From: an uncultured Alphaproteobacteria bacterium
GTDB lineage: Bacteria; Pseudomonadota; Alphaproteobacteria; Rs-D84
DNA: 64,000 nt
Reading direction: 5' to 3'
Assembly: GCA_934276735.1 (NCBI GenBank)
Contig: CAKQTG010000002.1
Coordinates: forward strand, 186,001-250,000
The position numbers were made by a program, and so were the translations under genes. The notes beneath the pieces were generated by a model. That model saw only the letters and a list, made by a program, of their open reading frames with translations, searched no databases and was not told the origin of the DNA. Positions 8,759-18,002 of the stretch are shown in pieces. The stretch's first letter is position 1, and each line of letters begins with the position of its first letter.

Positions 8759-10207
8759 TTATGACTCCATTAATCTGTTATATAATCTAATAACAGTAGG
8801 GTGATCAAAATTATATTCGAATATAGAAGCTATAATTATTTGATTATCCGCAAAATCTCTCTTTAAAATATTTATCATGAGTTGAATATTTTCAGGATCA
8901 ACTTCCTTACCGCTAGGAGAATCTAATATTATTGGTAGTTTTATACCTAAAACTTTTTCAACTTCTATTATGTATGCTAACTTAAAAGCAAACACTGTTT
9001 TATGCAACACTGCACCTGAGAGCTCTTTTAGATTTGATGTATACAAATAATTTTTAGCTATGGATTCACTGTCTCCGACTCCTAGTTCTGTAGCATATCG
9101 CACAATGTTATTGTACATAGACTCTGCAATATTATTATCTTTTTTTGTTTCTATAGAAATCTGATGCTTTATTTGAGCTAAATCTTGTTCCGTTTTTTTA
9201 ATTTCTTCCCTTATAGCATTTGAATTTATTGGAATAGAGGCTATTTTTCTGTCGAAAAAATCTATCAGTTTTTCTGATGAAAAAAATTCTAATTGTTGTC
9301 GTTCTTCATGCTTTTCTGATTGTAAGGATGCTATTTGCTGAGAAAGATCAGCTAAGTCCCGTATTACTAATTTCTTTTTTGCAAGAAGGAGCTCAATAGA
9401 ATCAGTTAGCCCAATTATATTATCTTCTGTCACAGGGATTTCCTCACCATTCGATCCTTTAACCAACAGTTTAATCCCTGCAATAAATGATTTAAAGTTC
9501 TTATTCCCTTTAATAGTTTTATCTATACGGGTCAATTCTTTTTTTAATAATTGCTGCTGTACCAACAATTGATTTAACTTGGTTTGAGATTGCTCTTCGT
9601 ACTGAGGCAGACACAAATCTCCTGTTGATTCAATCACACTATTTCTATAAAGCGCTATACTAAATATGTTTTTATACTTTATTAATTTGGATTTTAAATT
9701 TTGTTGTTGTTCTAATAACTTTTCACATCCTTTTCCCGAAAGTCCACGTATTAAATCTTCTATATTAAATCGTATTCCTCCAATAACAACTCCACGATTC
9801 AAAAGAGTCCAACCTTTTTCTTGATCGATATAGAATGTTCCCAATATATTATCTATCAAACTAGAATTATTTGTTTTAAAAACAAATGAGTGTAATTCCA
9901 CCTGTTCTTCTGGAAGAATGAATGTTCTTGTTTCATTTAAGACTTCTGCTGTTATGCTATTTTTATTGTTTCGTATAAAAGAAACCACCCCATAATTCTC
10001 AACATCAAGATATATTTGTATGTCACATTTGTCGAAGAAAAAGCCCCTTGTACTAGGAACAGAATAGCCTAAGGCATATAATAAACAACGTAACAAGGTT
10101 GTTTTTCCTCTGCTATTTTGCTTAGAGCAAATTAAATTCACGCCTTTTGAAAAATTAAAAGTTTTCTCAAAGACCCCCTCTTTTATAGTCAAAGACAAAA
10201 TTTTCAT
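8759..10207 (-). CDS. Rad50/SMC-like ABC ATPase of a two-gene defence-type cassette
   Basis: 482 residues. The N-terminus has a P-loop of the SMC type, KQNSRGKTTLL at about 29-39, after MKILSLTIKEGVFEKTF. A helical middle region of moderate length (about 170-360) is probably coiled coil and has no CxxC zinc hook. The C-terminus shows the ABC signature as LSGAVLHKTVFAFKLAY and a Walker B strand LPIILDSPSGKEVD. The residue after the Walker B Asp is Ser rather than the usual catalytic Glu. It overlaps the upstream nuclease-like gene by 4 bp. It resembles ATPases of ABC-3C/DUF2326-type conflict systems; the exact family is not certain. Codon use is much more AT-rich than in the core genes. Confidence 0.75.
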   Translation of the reverse strand: MKILSLTIKEGVFEKTFNFSKGVNLICSKQNSRGKTTLLRCLLYALGYSVPSTRGFFFDKCDIQIYLDVENYGVVSFIRNNKNSITAEVLNETRTFILPEEQVELHSFVFKTNNSSLIDNILGTFYIDQEKGWTLLNRGVVIGGIRFNIEDLIRGLSGKGCEKLLEQQQNLKSKLIKYKNIFSIALYRNSVIESTGDLCLPQYEEQSQTKLNQLLVQQQLLKKELTRIDKTIKGNKNFKSFIAGIKLLVKGSNGEEIPVTEDNIIGLTDSIELLLAKKKLVIRDLADLSQQIASLQSEKHEERQQLEFFSSEKLIDFFDRKIASIPINSNAIREEIKKTEQDLAQIKHQISIETKKDNNIAESMYNNIVRYATELGVGDSESIAKNYLYTSNLKELSGAVLHKTVFAFKLAYIIEVEKVLGIKLPIILDSPSGKEVDPENIQLMINILKRDFADNQIIIASIFEYNFDHPTVIRLYNRLMES

Positions 10208-11205
10208 AGTCCTGTCCCCTGTTTGACTGTATTGATCTTATGCCTTTTACATATGACCATATGTAATATAGTTTTAACTAGAATCTCTCGTAAGCCCGAT
10301 TCCATATCGGCATTCTCAAATTCTAAAGCATAGTCCTTCCATTTTGTTTCAACAAAAATTTGTACTTTTTGTTTGTTTTGTGTTCCACCTGAAAACACAT
10401 TAAAATCATATAAAACCTTTGTAAAAAACTCTATTCTTTCTGTATATGTATTAATTATATCTGAATATTTTTGTTTTACTTCGTCTTGACTTCCAAAATC
10501 GAGGTCCTCCAAATAATCATTATTACTTTTAAGATCCGTTAAAATAGCTATAATGGGCCATACAATATCCTCTTTCTTTAATTTTAAGGTCGTATCACGC
10601 ATTGTTCCATTTTTAAAAATATCAGCCTGCCAAACAGGTAATAAGTTAGTTCCGAGAACATAATCATTTAAACCTAGCCCTCCAATAAAATTTTGAACAC
10701 ACTGTTGAATAACCTTATAGCGTTCTATTTTATCATCTGTCTCAAACGGCAATACATGAATGGTCAAATTTTCGGGGTTTAATGGATTTGTTATTTTCTT
10801 TAAACACCCATTTATTATTTTTTGTGCGCTTGGAGGAATATCATTAAATCTACGATGAGTATGTCCCCAAAAAACACTTCTTGACTTCTCATCTTTAAAT
10901 GGATTGGGAGAATTTGTTATAAATATTAGTCGTGTACTCCCTGTGCTTTTAGCACCTTCTGATAAGGATTCGAGAGCTGCCATCAAATTTGCTCTAACGT
11001 TACGAAAATCACTACTACTTTGGACAACAGCTTTAGCTTGAGCCAGTATTAATTCATTATTGTTTAGTTCAAGTTCTATATCTTCAGCGTTTCCTTCTAA
11101 TCTTATGCACTTCATATTTTTAAGATTTTCTAGCATCAATACAATCGCTGCATTGACTTGAAAATCAAAACCGAACATCACTGCACTTGCATTTCTGGAT
11201 CCCAT
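10204..11205 (-). CDS. DUF4297-like nuclease-domain protein, partner of the ABC ATPase
   Basis: 333 residues. The N-terminus FGFDFQVNAAIVLMLEN, then EGNAEDIELEL (E41, D42) and LAQAKAVV (Q56, K58), fits the PD-(D/E)xK core of the DUF4297/Cap4-type dsDNA nuclease domain. The C-terminal two thirds are helical and unassigned, and may sense a trigger or bind the ATPase. No membrane segment. The start at 11205 has a weak AGG ribosome-binding site; M10 is an alternative. Together with the downstream ATPase it looks like an anti-phage operon in which the ATPase controls a DNA-cutting effector. That role is inferred from domains and island context. Confidence 0.65.
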   Translation of the reverse strand: MGSRNASAVMFGFDFQVNAAIVLMLENLKNMKCIRLEGNAEDIELELNNNELILAQAKAVVQSSSDFRNVRANLMAALESLSEGAKSTGSTRLIFITNSPNPFKDEKSRSVFWGHTHRRFNDIPPSAQKIINGCLKKITNPLNPENLTIHVLPFETDDKIERYKVIQQCVQNFIGGLGLNDYVLGTNLLPVWQADIFKNGTMRDTTLKLKKEDIVWPIIAILTDLKSNNDYLEDLDFGSQDEVKQKYSDIINTYTERIEFFTKVLYDFNVFSGGTQNKQKVQIFVETKWKDYALEFENADMESGLREILVKTILHMVICKRHKINTVKQGTGL

Positions 11206-11699
11206 AAAAAAACCTATAATTTATAGCGCATATGATTGCGGATTATAGTACAAAAATCAAGTAATTATTATATATAATAGCTTTGTGAGCATGACCGATT
11301 TATGCGTTGTGATAACTTTTTGTAAAATCTACTGTTTATTATTCAATATATTTCAGCATATATACATGTAAATCGTATACGGACAAAATATCTCATCCCT
11401 ATTCCCTGTAATAACTCTATATTCTAGATAACTCTGGAACTAGCCAATATAAAAATTTCATCCTTTGTCCTTCATTTTTTATATTAATTTACCAGATTAA
11501 AAAGCAAGCAAACAAATAAAGACTTCATCCTAACATATTGTTTTTACCTATTCCTTAACACATTAACTTTCAAATCGCCTATATAGAGGGGAACGGATCG
11601 TTTTTCATGGCTGTGCCACGAGTAAACTTTCATTTTCCCTTATATATAGAGGCCCCTAAAAATTTTTAGGACCGATAAAAAACTTATAAGGAGTGTTTT
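11206..11699. other. AT-rich intergenic region between the defence operon and the phage-type genes
   Basis: About 490 bp without a credible gene. It should hold the divergent promoters of both operons. A perfect 16-bp palindrome CCTAAAAATTTTTAGG lies at 11655-11670, and a strong AAGGAG ribosome-binding site at 11688-11693 precedes the methyltransferase gene by 6 bp. The palindrome could be an operator. Confidence 0.5.
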
Positions 11700-12959
11700 A
11701 TGAACAACTTAAACATACAAAACATAGAAATCGCCCGGATACGGGAGTATAAAAACAATCCAAAGTTGCATAACCGGGTGCAAATAACCAAGATACGCGA
11801 ATCTATTCGCGAATTTGGTTTCATCAACCCGGTGCTGTTGGACGAAAACCTGGAAATCATCGCCGGCCACGGCCGTGTGGCGGCGGCACGCGACATGGGG
11901 CTGCACGATGTTCCAGCAATTATCCTGTCGCATTTGACTGACGCACAAAAGCGCGCATACCGCATTGCCGACAACAAGTTGACCGAACTTGGCAAATGGA
12001 GCATAGAGCTGTTAAACCTGGAATTTACAGAATTGTCAAAACTGGACCTGAATTTTGATCTGGGTATAACCGGATTTGAAACCAGTGAAATAGACCTGAT
12101 TCTGGACGGCGACGGTACGTCCGGCCCAAAAAATGACATGGTGCCAACACTTACTGACGATGACCGCCGTTGCCGGCGTGGTGATATATGGCGTCTGGGG
12201 CGACACACAATCATTTGTGGTGATGCACTGAAATCAGAGTCCTATGCCGCGATTATGGGTGATACCAAGGCGCAAATGGTTCTGACCGATGCGCCATATA
12301 ATGTGCGGATCAAGAATATCGGATCCATGGGCAAAATCAAACATGATGAGTTTGCCATGGCATCAGGCGAAATGACCAGTGATGAATTCACGGAATTCCT
12401 CGGCACTTTTATGCGCCATGCAAAAGACTATTCCGCCGATGGGGCGCTGCATTATTTCTTTATGGACTGGAAACACGTGCGCGAAATCAGCACCGCCGCC
12501 GCATCCGTATACGATGAATTCAAAAACATCTGTGTATGGAACAAGACCAATGGTGGCATGGGCAGCCTGTATCGCAGCAAGCATGAACTGTGCTTTATCT
12601 ATAAATCTGGACACGCGCCACATATCAACAACATTGAACTGGGGGCGCACGGACGATACCGCACGAACGTCTGGGACTATGCCGGCGCAAACACATTTGG
12701 TGGTGCAAAAGACGACCTAAAACTGCACCCAACTGTAAAACCTGTGGCAATGTTGCGTGATGCGATATTGGATGTCACACGCCGGGGCGATATTGTGCTG
12801 GACTGCTTTCTGGGCTCTGGCTCAACACTGATTGCATGTGAACTGATCGGGCGCGCCTGCCGCGGGATAGAGATAGAAGAAAAATACTGTGACATAACCA
12901 TAAAGCGCTTTGAAACACTGACCGGTCAAAAGGCCGAAAAGATAGGAGAAATCAAATGA
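11700..12959 (+). CDS. ParB-domain / DNA adenine-or-cytosine (N4/N6) methyltransferase fusion, phage type
   Basis: 419 residues. Residues 1-120 are a ParB/Srx-like domain (IREFGFINPVLLDENLEIIAGHGRVAA), common in phage methylases. The rest is a beta-class methyltransferase with motif IV TDAPYNVRI near 199 before the SAM-binding motif FLGSGST near 368. Motif IV is DAPY rather than DPPY. Likely function is methylating phage or element DNA to evade restriction. It is followed by DUF5681 and terminase genes with 4-bp and 8-bp overlaps. No cognate restriction enzyme is adjacent. Confidence 0.88.
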   Translation: MNNLNIQNIEIARIREYKNNPKLHNRVQITKIRESIREFGFINPVLLDENLEIIAGHGRVAAARDMGLHDVPAIILSHLTDAQKRAYRIADNKLTELGKWSIELLNLEFTELSKLDLNFDLGITGFETSEIDLILDGDGTSGPKNDMVPTLTDDDRRCRRGDIWRLGRHTIICGDALKSESYAAIMGDTKAQMVLTDAPYNVRIKNIGSMGKIKHDEFAMASGEMTSDEFTEFLGTFMRHAKDYSADGALHYFFMDWKHVREISTAAASVYDEFKNICVWNKTNGGMGSLYRSKHELCFIYKSGHAPHINNIELGAHGRYRTNVWDYAGANTFGGAKDDLKLHPTVKPVAMLRDAILDVTRRGDIVLDCFLGSGSTLIACELIGRACRGIEIEEKYCDITIKRFETLTGQKAEKIGEIK

Positions 12960-13336
12960 CAGGATATAAAATTCCACCAACCCACAGTCAATTCAAGCCT
13001 GGCCAATCTGGCAACCCAAAGGGGCGGCCCCACGGTCGCCGCAATACCTATTCGGTGTTGGACGATTTGCTGAATCAAAAAATACCGGTCACCCAAGATG
13101 GCAAGCAAACAAAAATTGATAAAAAGACCGCCATTCTATTACAGACCGTCAATCACTCTGTCAGGGGCGACCAGCGTGCGATTCAAACCCTGTTGCCACA
13201 CATGCTGGCCATAGATGAAAACAAAGAACGCCTGGCCGCCGTGCGCGAAAGTCTGTCAACCAATGACCAGGAAATACTTAAAAACCTGAAGTCCCGACTG
13301 ATGGCCGAACAAACCAAGGAGGTAATTGATGTCTGA
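12956..13336 (+). CDS. DUF5681 protein, probable small-terminase-like component
   Basis: 126 residues with the signature FKPGQSGNPKGRPHGRRN at about 13-30, defining DUF5681. These proteins usually lie just before a large terminase, and may bind DNA or act as the small terminase subunit. The rest is charged and helical. The start overlaps the methyltransferase stop by 4 bp and the end overlaps the terminase. Confidence 0.8.
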   Translation: MTGYKIPPTHSQFKPGQSGNPKGRPHGRRNTYSVLDDLLNQKIPVTQDGKQTKIDKKTAILLQTVNHSVRGDQRAIQTLLPHMLAIDENKERLAAVRESLSTNDQEILKNLKSRLMAEQTKEVIDV

Positions 13337-14747
13337 ACGCAAAGAAATGGATGTCCTGTTGCGTAACGATTTTTACAGTTATGTTCAACGGGTGTTTTAC
13401 GAGCTTGGGAATGAGAAATTCATTCCCAACTGGCACCTGGAAGTGTTGTGTGACGCACTGGAACGGGCGCGCCGTGGCGAAATGAAACGCTTGATTATCA
13501 ACGTGCCACCACGCAGCCTGAAATCAATCGTGGTCAATGTAGCATATTCAACATGGCTGCTGGGGCACAATCCGCGTGAACGCATTGTCAGCGCGTCATA
13601 TTCGGTCGATTTGGCTGAAAAATTTGCACGCGACAGCAAAATTGTTATGGAATCAGATTGGTATCGGCGAATATTCCCGCGCACCGTGATTTCTAAAAAT
13701 CGTTCCACGCCCAGTGACTTTAACACCACCGCACGTGGCGGACGATACACAACGTCTGTTGACGGCACAATGACCGGGCGTGGTGGTAACGTCATCATAA
13801 TTGACGACCCGATAAAGCCATCCGATGCGGCCAGCGAAACCGCCCTGACCAAGGTCAACGAGTGGTATAAAAACACTCTGCTCAGCAGACTAGACGACCC
13901 ACAAAATGGCACAATCATATTGATTATGCAACGCGTGCACGAAGATGACCTGACGGGATGCCTGCTAGAAAACTCGACCGATTGGACACATATAAAAATC
14001 CCAGAGATTGCAACCACGGACGAGCAATGGCGCGTAGGTTCCAGAATATTTCACCGCGCGATCGGGCGCCCACTGAACCCAAAACGCATATCGTTGGAAA
14101 TGACCGAATCTAAACGTCAAGAACTGGGTTCGTATGTTTGGTCGGCACAATATCAGCAAGAACCATGCCCGCCTGATGGGGGCATAGTCAAGGAATCATG
14201 GCTGCATTATTATTCCAACCCGACATTTGATATAAGTACAGTGGCGCGCGTATTTATCAGTTGGGATACCGCCAACAAAACCGGCACAACGAACGCATAT
14301 TCTGCGGCGGTGGCCGTGTTAATGACATACGACCGGCGTTTTTATCTGGTTGATGTTTACCGCAACCGATGGGATATGCCCGGTCTGGTCAAAGATGCTA
14401 TAACCATCTATGACATGTGGAAACACGAGTTCGGCGCGGGGGCAAAGGTGGAGATGCTGATAGAAGATGCCGCCAGCGGTACGCAACTGATTCAATACCT
14501 GCAATCACAACGCGACCGATGTGGCCGGGCGTTCCACATAATACCGATAAAACCAAATGGGGACAAGGTTTCGCGTCTGACTGGGTGCAGTGCACTGATA
14601 GAAAACGGCACGTTGCAATTTCCGCAGGATGAAAAGCCCTGGTGGAACGATTTCAAGAAAGAACTGCTGGGCTTTCCCGGCACGAAATACAAAGACCAAG
14701 TTGACGCCCTGACCCAGTGCATAAATTATGCGCAAACACTGATATAA
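13329..14747 (+). CDS. Phage terminase large subunit (ATPase plus RNase H-like nuclease)
   Basis: About 472 residues from the ATG at 13329 (an in-frame TTG lies 3 bp before). The ATPase half has a Walker A-like NVPPRSLKSIVVN near 54-66 and Walker B VIIIDDPIK near 156. The C-terminal half is the RNase H-like nuclease with FISWDTANKTG as first acidic motif, then RNRWDMPG and LIEDAASG. It packages DNA into capsids in phages. Here it is full length, but no portal or capsid gene follows; a terminator comes directly afterwards. It may belong to a satellite or a decayed prophage. Confidence 0.9.
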   Translation: MSERKEMDVLLRNDFYSYVQRVFYELGNEKFIPNWHLEVLCDALERARRGEMKRLIINVPPRSLKSIVVNVAYSTWLLGHNPRERIVSASYSVDLAEKFARDSKIVMESDWYRRIFPRTVISKNRSTPSDFNTTARGGRYTTSVDGTMTGRGGNVIIIDDPIKPSDAASETALTKVNEWYKNTLLSRLDDPQNGTIILIMQRVHEDDLTGCLLENSTDWTHIKIPEIATTDEQWRVGSRIFHRAIGRPLNPKRISLEMTESKRQELGSYVWSAQYQQEPCPPDGGIVKESWLHYYSNPTFDISTVARVFISWDTANKTGTTNAYSAAVAVLMTYDRRFYLVDVYRNRWDMPGLVKDAITIYDMWKHEFGAGAKVEMLIEDAASGTQLIQYLQSQRDRCGRAFHIIPIKPNGDKVSRLTGCSALIENGTLQFPQDEKPWWNDFKKELLGFPGTKYKDQVDALTQCINYAQTLI

Positions 14748-14775
14748 CAAAGGGGCAATTGCCCCTTTGTTATTT
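14748..14775. terminator. Bidirectional terminator between terminase and lipoprotein
   Basis: A perfect 22-bp palindrome CAAAGGGGCAATTGCCCCTTTG (14748-14769) with T-rich sequence on the plus side. Confidence 0.85.
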
Positions 14776-15318
14776 TTCTTCTGTGCCGGCAGTCAATTTA
14801 GCTTTACATTCAGAGCGCCAATCTGATTTACGAATAAAATGCCCACAATAAGTTTTAGCTATATTATTTCTGTCTATATAACAATAATCTGTAAATTTAA
14901 TAAATCTGCCATCCTTTAGAAATTGGCTACGGACAACTTTATCAAACATAAAATCCGCATTATTAAACTTCTTTATACTACCAACCTGCCACTTATCTTT
15001 GGTACCAATACCACGAATTATTAAACTTTGTTGCTCTGAACACTCTTTTAATGTATTGCCAGACGGACATTCCAATAAACTGGTGTAATAAACTTGGCCA
15101 TACTCTTGTTTATTGCCAAATGGTTGGTCCGTTGATTTTTCGCTGTCAAGAACAATGTATCTGGCTACATTGTCTGAAGTGTAAGTAAAACTTTCAGCAG
15201 AATACCCCATACACTCTCTATACTCCTCCAGAGGTGTTTTAGAAACATTACTTACATCATGATCCTGCGCAGCAACGCACCCACACAATAGCATACTCAC
15301 AATAATAGTTTTTTTCAT
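14770..15318 (-). CDS. Hypothetical lipoprotein
   Basis: 182 residues with a short lipoprotein signal, MKKTIIVSMLLCGC, and lipobox LCGC (Cys14). The mature part has about eight cysteines, suggesting disulfides in the periplasm, and no known domain. A ribosome-binding site GAAAGAGAT precedes the start. It is AT-rich like the defence cassette and is probably cargo of the island. Confidence 0.6.
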   Translation of the reverse strand: MKKTIIVSMLLCGCVAAQDHDVSNVSKTPLEEYRECMGYSAESFTYTSDNVARYIVLDSEKSTDQPFGNKQEYGQVYYTSLLECPSGNTLKECSEQQSLIIRGIGTKDKWQVGSIKKFNNADFMFDKVVRSQFLKDGRFIKFTDYCYIDRNNIAKTYCGHFIRKSDWRSECKAKLTAGTEEK

Positions 15319-15349
15319 CTCTTTCTCCTTTAGAGAGATTTATCAATTT

Positions 15350-15598
15350 TTATTTTGGCAACATATATTTTTTGTCGTTTTTTATATAAATTTCTCGTAC
15401 AACCCACAGGATGCCATTTATGACCTTTTTACTCTCTTCCGTAGAACCAATCCATGTCCACCCGCGCTTTGACACACCGCTTTTTTCATTTGGCCTTTTA
15501 GCATCCATGCCGTCTATATAAGAATATGTGCTTTCTTGGATTAAAATATTGTCCGATATTTCAATTGTTGTATGTAATACACCTGCCGATTTCGCCAT
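15350..15598 (-). CDS. Hypothetical small protein
   Basis: 82 residues, no signal peptide. The C-terminal half WTWIGSTEESKKVINGILWVV is well formed, but no family is recognised. A ribosome-binding site AAGGGGAATG precedes the ATG. It lies 31 bp before the lipoprotein gene on the same strand and could be co-transcribed. Confidence 0.55.
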   Translation of the reverse strand: MAKSAGVLHTTIEISDNILIQESTYSYIDGMDAKRPNEKSGVSKRGWTWIGSTEESKKVINGILWVVREIYIKNDKKYMLPK

Positions 15599-15943
15599 AA
15601 CATTCCCCTTTGTAAAAAATTAAAGACCGCCAAACAGGAATTTGACGGCCGGGGAGTTAGTAAATCAGATTGTGAGTGATTCCGTTGATCTTCATATATA
15701 CATCAACAGCTCCCCGACCATAAGTCAGGGACATAACGGTGCAAAACACACCGAAATATTAAATTAACGATGCATTCGCACCGCACAATCTAGGCCTACT
15801 ACAGCCCCGAACCCAATTCCCATTGGATTCACTATCAGTTTTGCACAAAGAAATGCTTAAATCAACTGATTAATATCGCATTCTTTCACTTGACTTCGCC
15901 ACCGTTGTAAGCATTCATTGCACAACCTTAAGAGGAGTCGGTT
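15599..15943. other. Non-coding region before the recombinase operon
   Basis: About 345 bp with no gene. It includes an imperfect long-range inverted pair (GGCCGGGGAG at 15647-15656, CTCCCCGACC at 15712-15721). It probably contains the divergent promoters and may hold a recombinase recognition site; neither can be shown here. Confidence 0.35.
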
Positions 15944-16381
15944 ATGGCGAAAATTGAATTACCAACAACACTGGATGAATTGCGGGCGATGCCATTTGCA
16001 GATCGGGCGGCGCTATGGGCAAAATACAGTCCACATCCCTTTAAACGACAAATGCGGTCACTTTGGTACTATGTACAATGCGACCGCCTGAAACTGCGGA
16101 TTGAGCCAAAGTTCCTGAACAAAATCAAGAAATACAAAGATAATCCTGCCGAATGCGCTATAAGAGTCTATAAAAACAAATACGCTATCCGTCCCGGCAC
16201 GGTTTTGACGCGCACATTTCGCGGAATTGAACATAATGTTACAGCAAATGACGACGGCACATTCTGTTATAGCGGTCGCAAGTTTCGGTCACTATCCGGA
16301 ATCGCCCGTGATATTACCGGGATAAAAATATCCGGGACAGAGTTCTTTGGACTAACCAAAAGGAACAAAAATGCCAAATAG
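15944..16381 (+). CDS. DUF2924 protein
   Basis: 145 residues ending in the DUF2924 signature: PGTVLTRTFRGIEHNV, then YSGRKFRSLSGIARDITG and a terminal FFGL. The gene overlaps the serine recombinase by 11 bp. DUF2924 genes regularly precede large serine recombinases in alphaproteobacterial prophages and islands, so an accessory role in integration or excision is likely but unproven. A good AAGAGGAG ribosome-binding site precedes the ATG. Confidence 0.85.
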   Translation: MAKIELPTTLDELRAMPFADRAALWAKYSPHPFKRQMRSLWYYVQCDRLKLRIEPKFLNKIKKYKDNPAECAIRVYKNKYAIRPGTVLTRTFRGIEHNVTANDDGTFCYSGRKFRSLSGIARDITGIKISGTEFFGLTKRNKNAK

Positions 16382-18002
16382 ATGTGCGATTTATGTACGT
16401 AAGTCCACCGAGCATGGATTGGATATGGAATTTAACTCCCTGCAAAATCAGGAAGAATCCTGCAAGGCATATATTGCGTCCCAATCGTTTAACGGATGGC
16501 AATATTACAAGACTTATACCGACGCAGCGATATCTGGCGGCACGATGGAACGGCCTGCGTTAAAACAAATGCTGGACGATATGGCGCACGGCCTGGTCAA
16601 CACGGTGGTTGTGTACAAGGTTGACAGACTCTCGCGTTCCATATTGGACTTTCATAATATGATGAAGTACTTTGAAAAGTACGGCGTAAATTTCGTGTCC
16701 ATTACCCAGTCGTTTGACACCAGTACATCTATGGGTAAATTGACACTGAATATGTTGCTATCATTTGCCCAGTTTGAACGCGAAGTATCATCGGAACGGG
16801 TTCGCGACAAAATTCGCGCGAGTAAGGCCAAAGGTCTATGGATGGGCGGCAATCCACCACTTGGTTATGACGTGGTAAATAAAAAGTTAATTCCGAACGA
16901 GGCCGAAGCTGCAAACGTTCGACACTTGTTTGAAAAATATCTAGAACTGCAATCTGTAAATGCGTTGACCGAATATGCCGCGGCGCACAACATAAGTGCA
17001 AAACAATGGACAACCGCCAAAGGCATCACAAAAGGTGGACGGCCAATTGCAAAAATGAGTATGCATCGCATTCTGCGCGACCGAACCTATATTGGTCAGA
17101 TTGTAAATAAGACCGACAACACCGTTGCCCTGGGCGAGCATCAGGCGATATTGCCGGCGGAACTATTTGAGCGCGTTCAGGTGGCATTACGGAACAATGC
17201 GAATAATAAATCTGAAACACACGGTTCACCAAATTTGCTGACCGGTAAACTGTTTAATCATAATGGCATACGATTTACCAATCAACGAACCTGTGGCAAA
17301 GGCAAAACAAATACTCATTATTATGCCACACGTGGCTTTTATCTGCCCGCGCCCCAGGTGGACGAAATCGCAATAAAAACCATAACACGGTTCTTAGATG
17401 CAGATTTATCAGCGCTACCGCCCGCGACCGTTGACATACTAAAACGTATCAACATACACAACATACAATACACAGAAAAGAAAGCACTCATTCAATCACT
17501 GGTTGATAGAGTTATATATTCGCAAGAAAAATTGATATTTTATCTGACGTCAGACATCGCAAAATTACAGTTGTTCGCGAAGGCCAACTTCATCAACCAG
17601 AAATCCGACCCGATGGAGTTCACGGTCGTTGACAACCGAATAGTCATAACCGTCCCGATTGTCCTGCGCAAATACGTGAATACAGTATTTGATAAGTCCA
17701 TGAACGGGGTCTTGACCATTACCGACAACAACCACCTGATCGTCAAAGCCTTCGCCACTGCATGGCGCTATCGTGAGTTATATGAAGAATGTGGGGACGT
17801 AGATAAAATTATAAACTCAGAACATGTAGCACCAAGATTTGTTTATAAGCATCTAGCGCTTGCATATCTTAACCCCAAAATCATAAACCACTTATTAAGC
17901 GGTAAATGCTCAATGCCCGTTCGCGATGTGCTAGACAAGGCATCAAAATCATACGACTTTAATGAACAGCATACATTATTCTGGAACGCCGCGAGAAATT
18001 AA
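16371..18002 (+). CDS. Large serine recombinase (site-specific integrase/resolvase family)
   Basis: 543 residues. The N-terminal catalytic domain has YVRKST with the nucleophile Ser12, YKVDRLSRS near 85, and FAQFEREVSSERVRDKI near 120-136. The middle is the recombinase DNA-binding domain (PPLGYDVVNKKLIPNEAEA). The zinc-ribbon position LLTGKLFNHNG lacks the usual cysteine pair, as in DUF2924-associated relatives. The enzyme cuts and rejoins DNA at att sites and is the likely integrase of the island. Its 3' end overlaps the convergent HEPN gene by 27 bp. Confidence 0.92.
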   Translation: MPNRCAIYVRKSTEHGLDMEFNSLQNQEESCKAYIASQSFNGWQYYKTYTDAAISGGTMERPALKQMLDDMAHGLVNTVVVYKVDRLSRSILDFHNMMKYFEKYGVNFVSITQSFDTSTSMGKLTLNMLLSFAQFEREVSSERVRDKIRASKAKGLWMGGNPPLGYDVVNKKLIPNEAEAANVRHLFEKYLELQSVNALTEYAAAHNISAKQWTTAKGITKGGRPIAKMSMHRILRDRTYIGQIVNKTDNTVALGEHQAILPAELFERVQVALRNNANNKSETHGSPNLLTGKLFNHNGIRFTNQRTCGKGKTNTHYYATRGFYLPAPQVDEIAIKTITRFLDADLSALPPATVDILKRINIHNIQYTEKKALIQSLVDRVIYSQEKLIFYLTSDIAKLQLFAKANFINQKSDPMEFTVVDNRIVITVPIVLRKYVNTVFDKSMNGVLTITDNNHLIVKAFATAWRYRELYEECGDVDKIINSEHVAPRFVYKHLALAYLNPKIINHLLSGKCSMPVRDVLDKASKSYDFNEQHTLFWNAARN

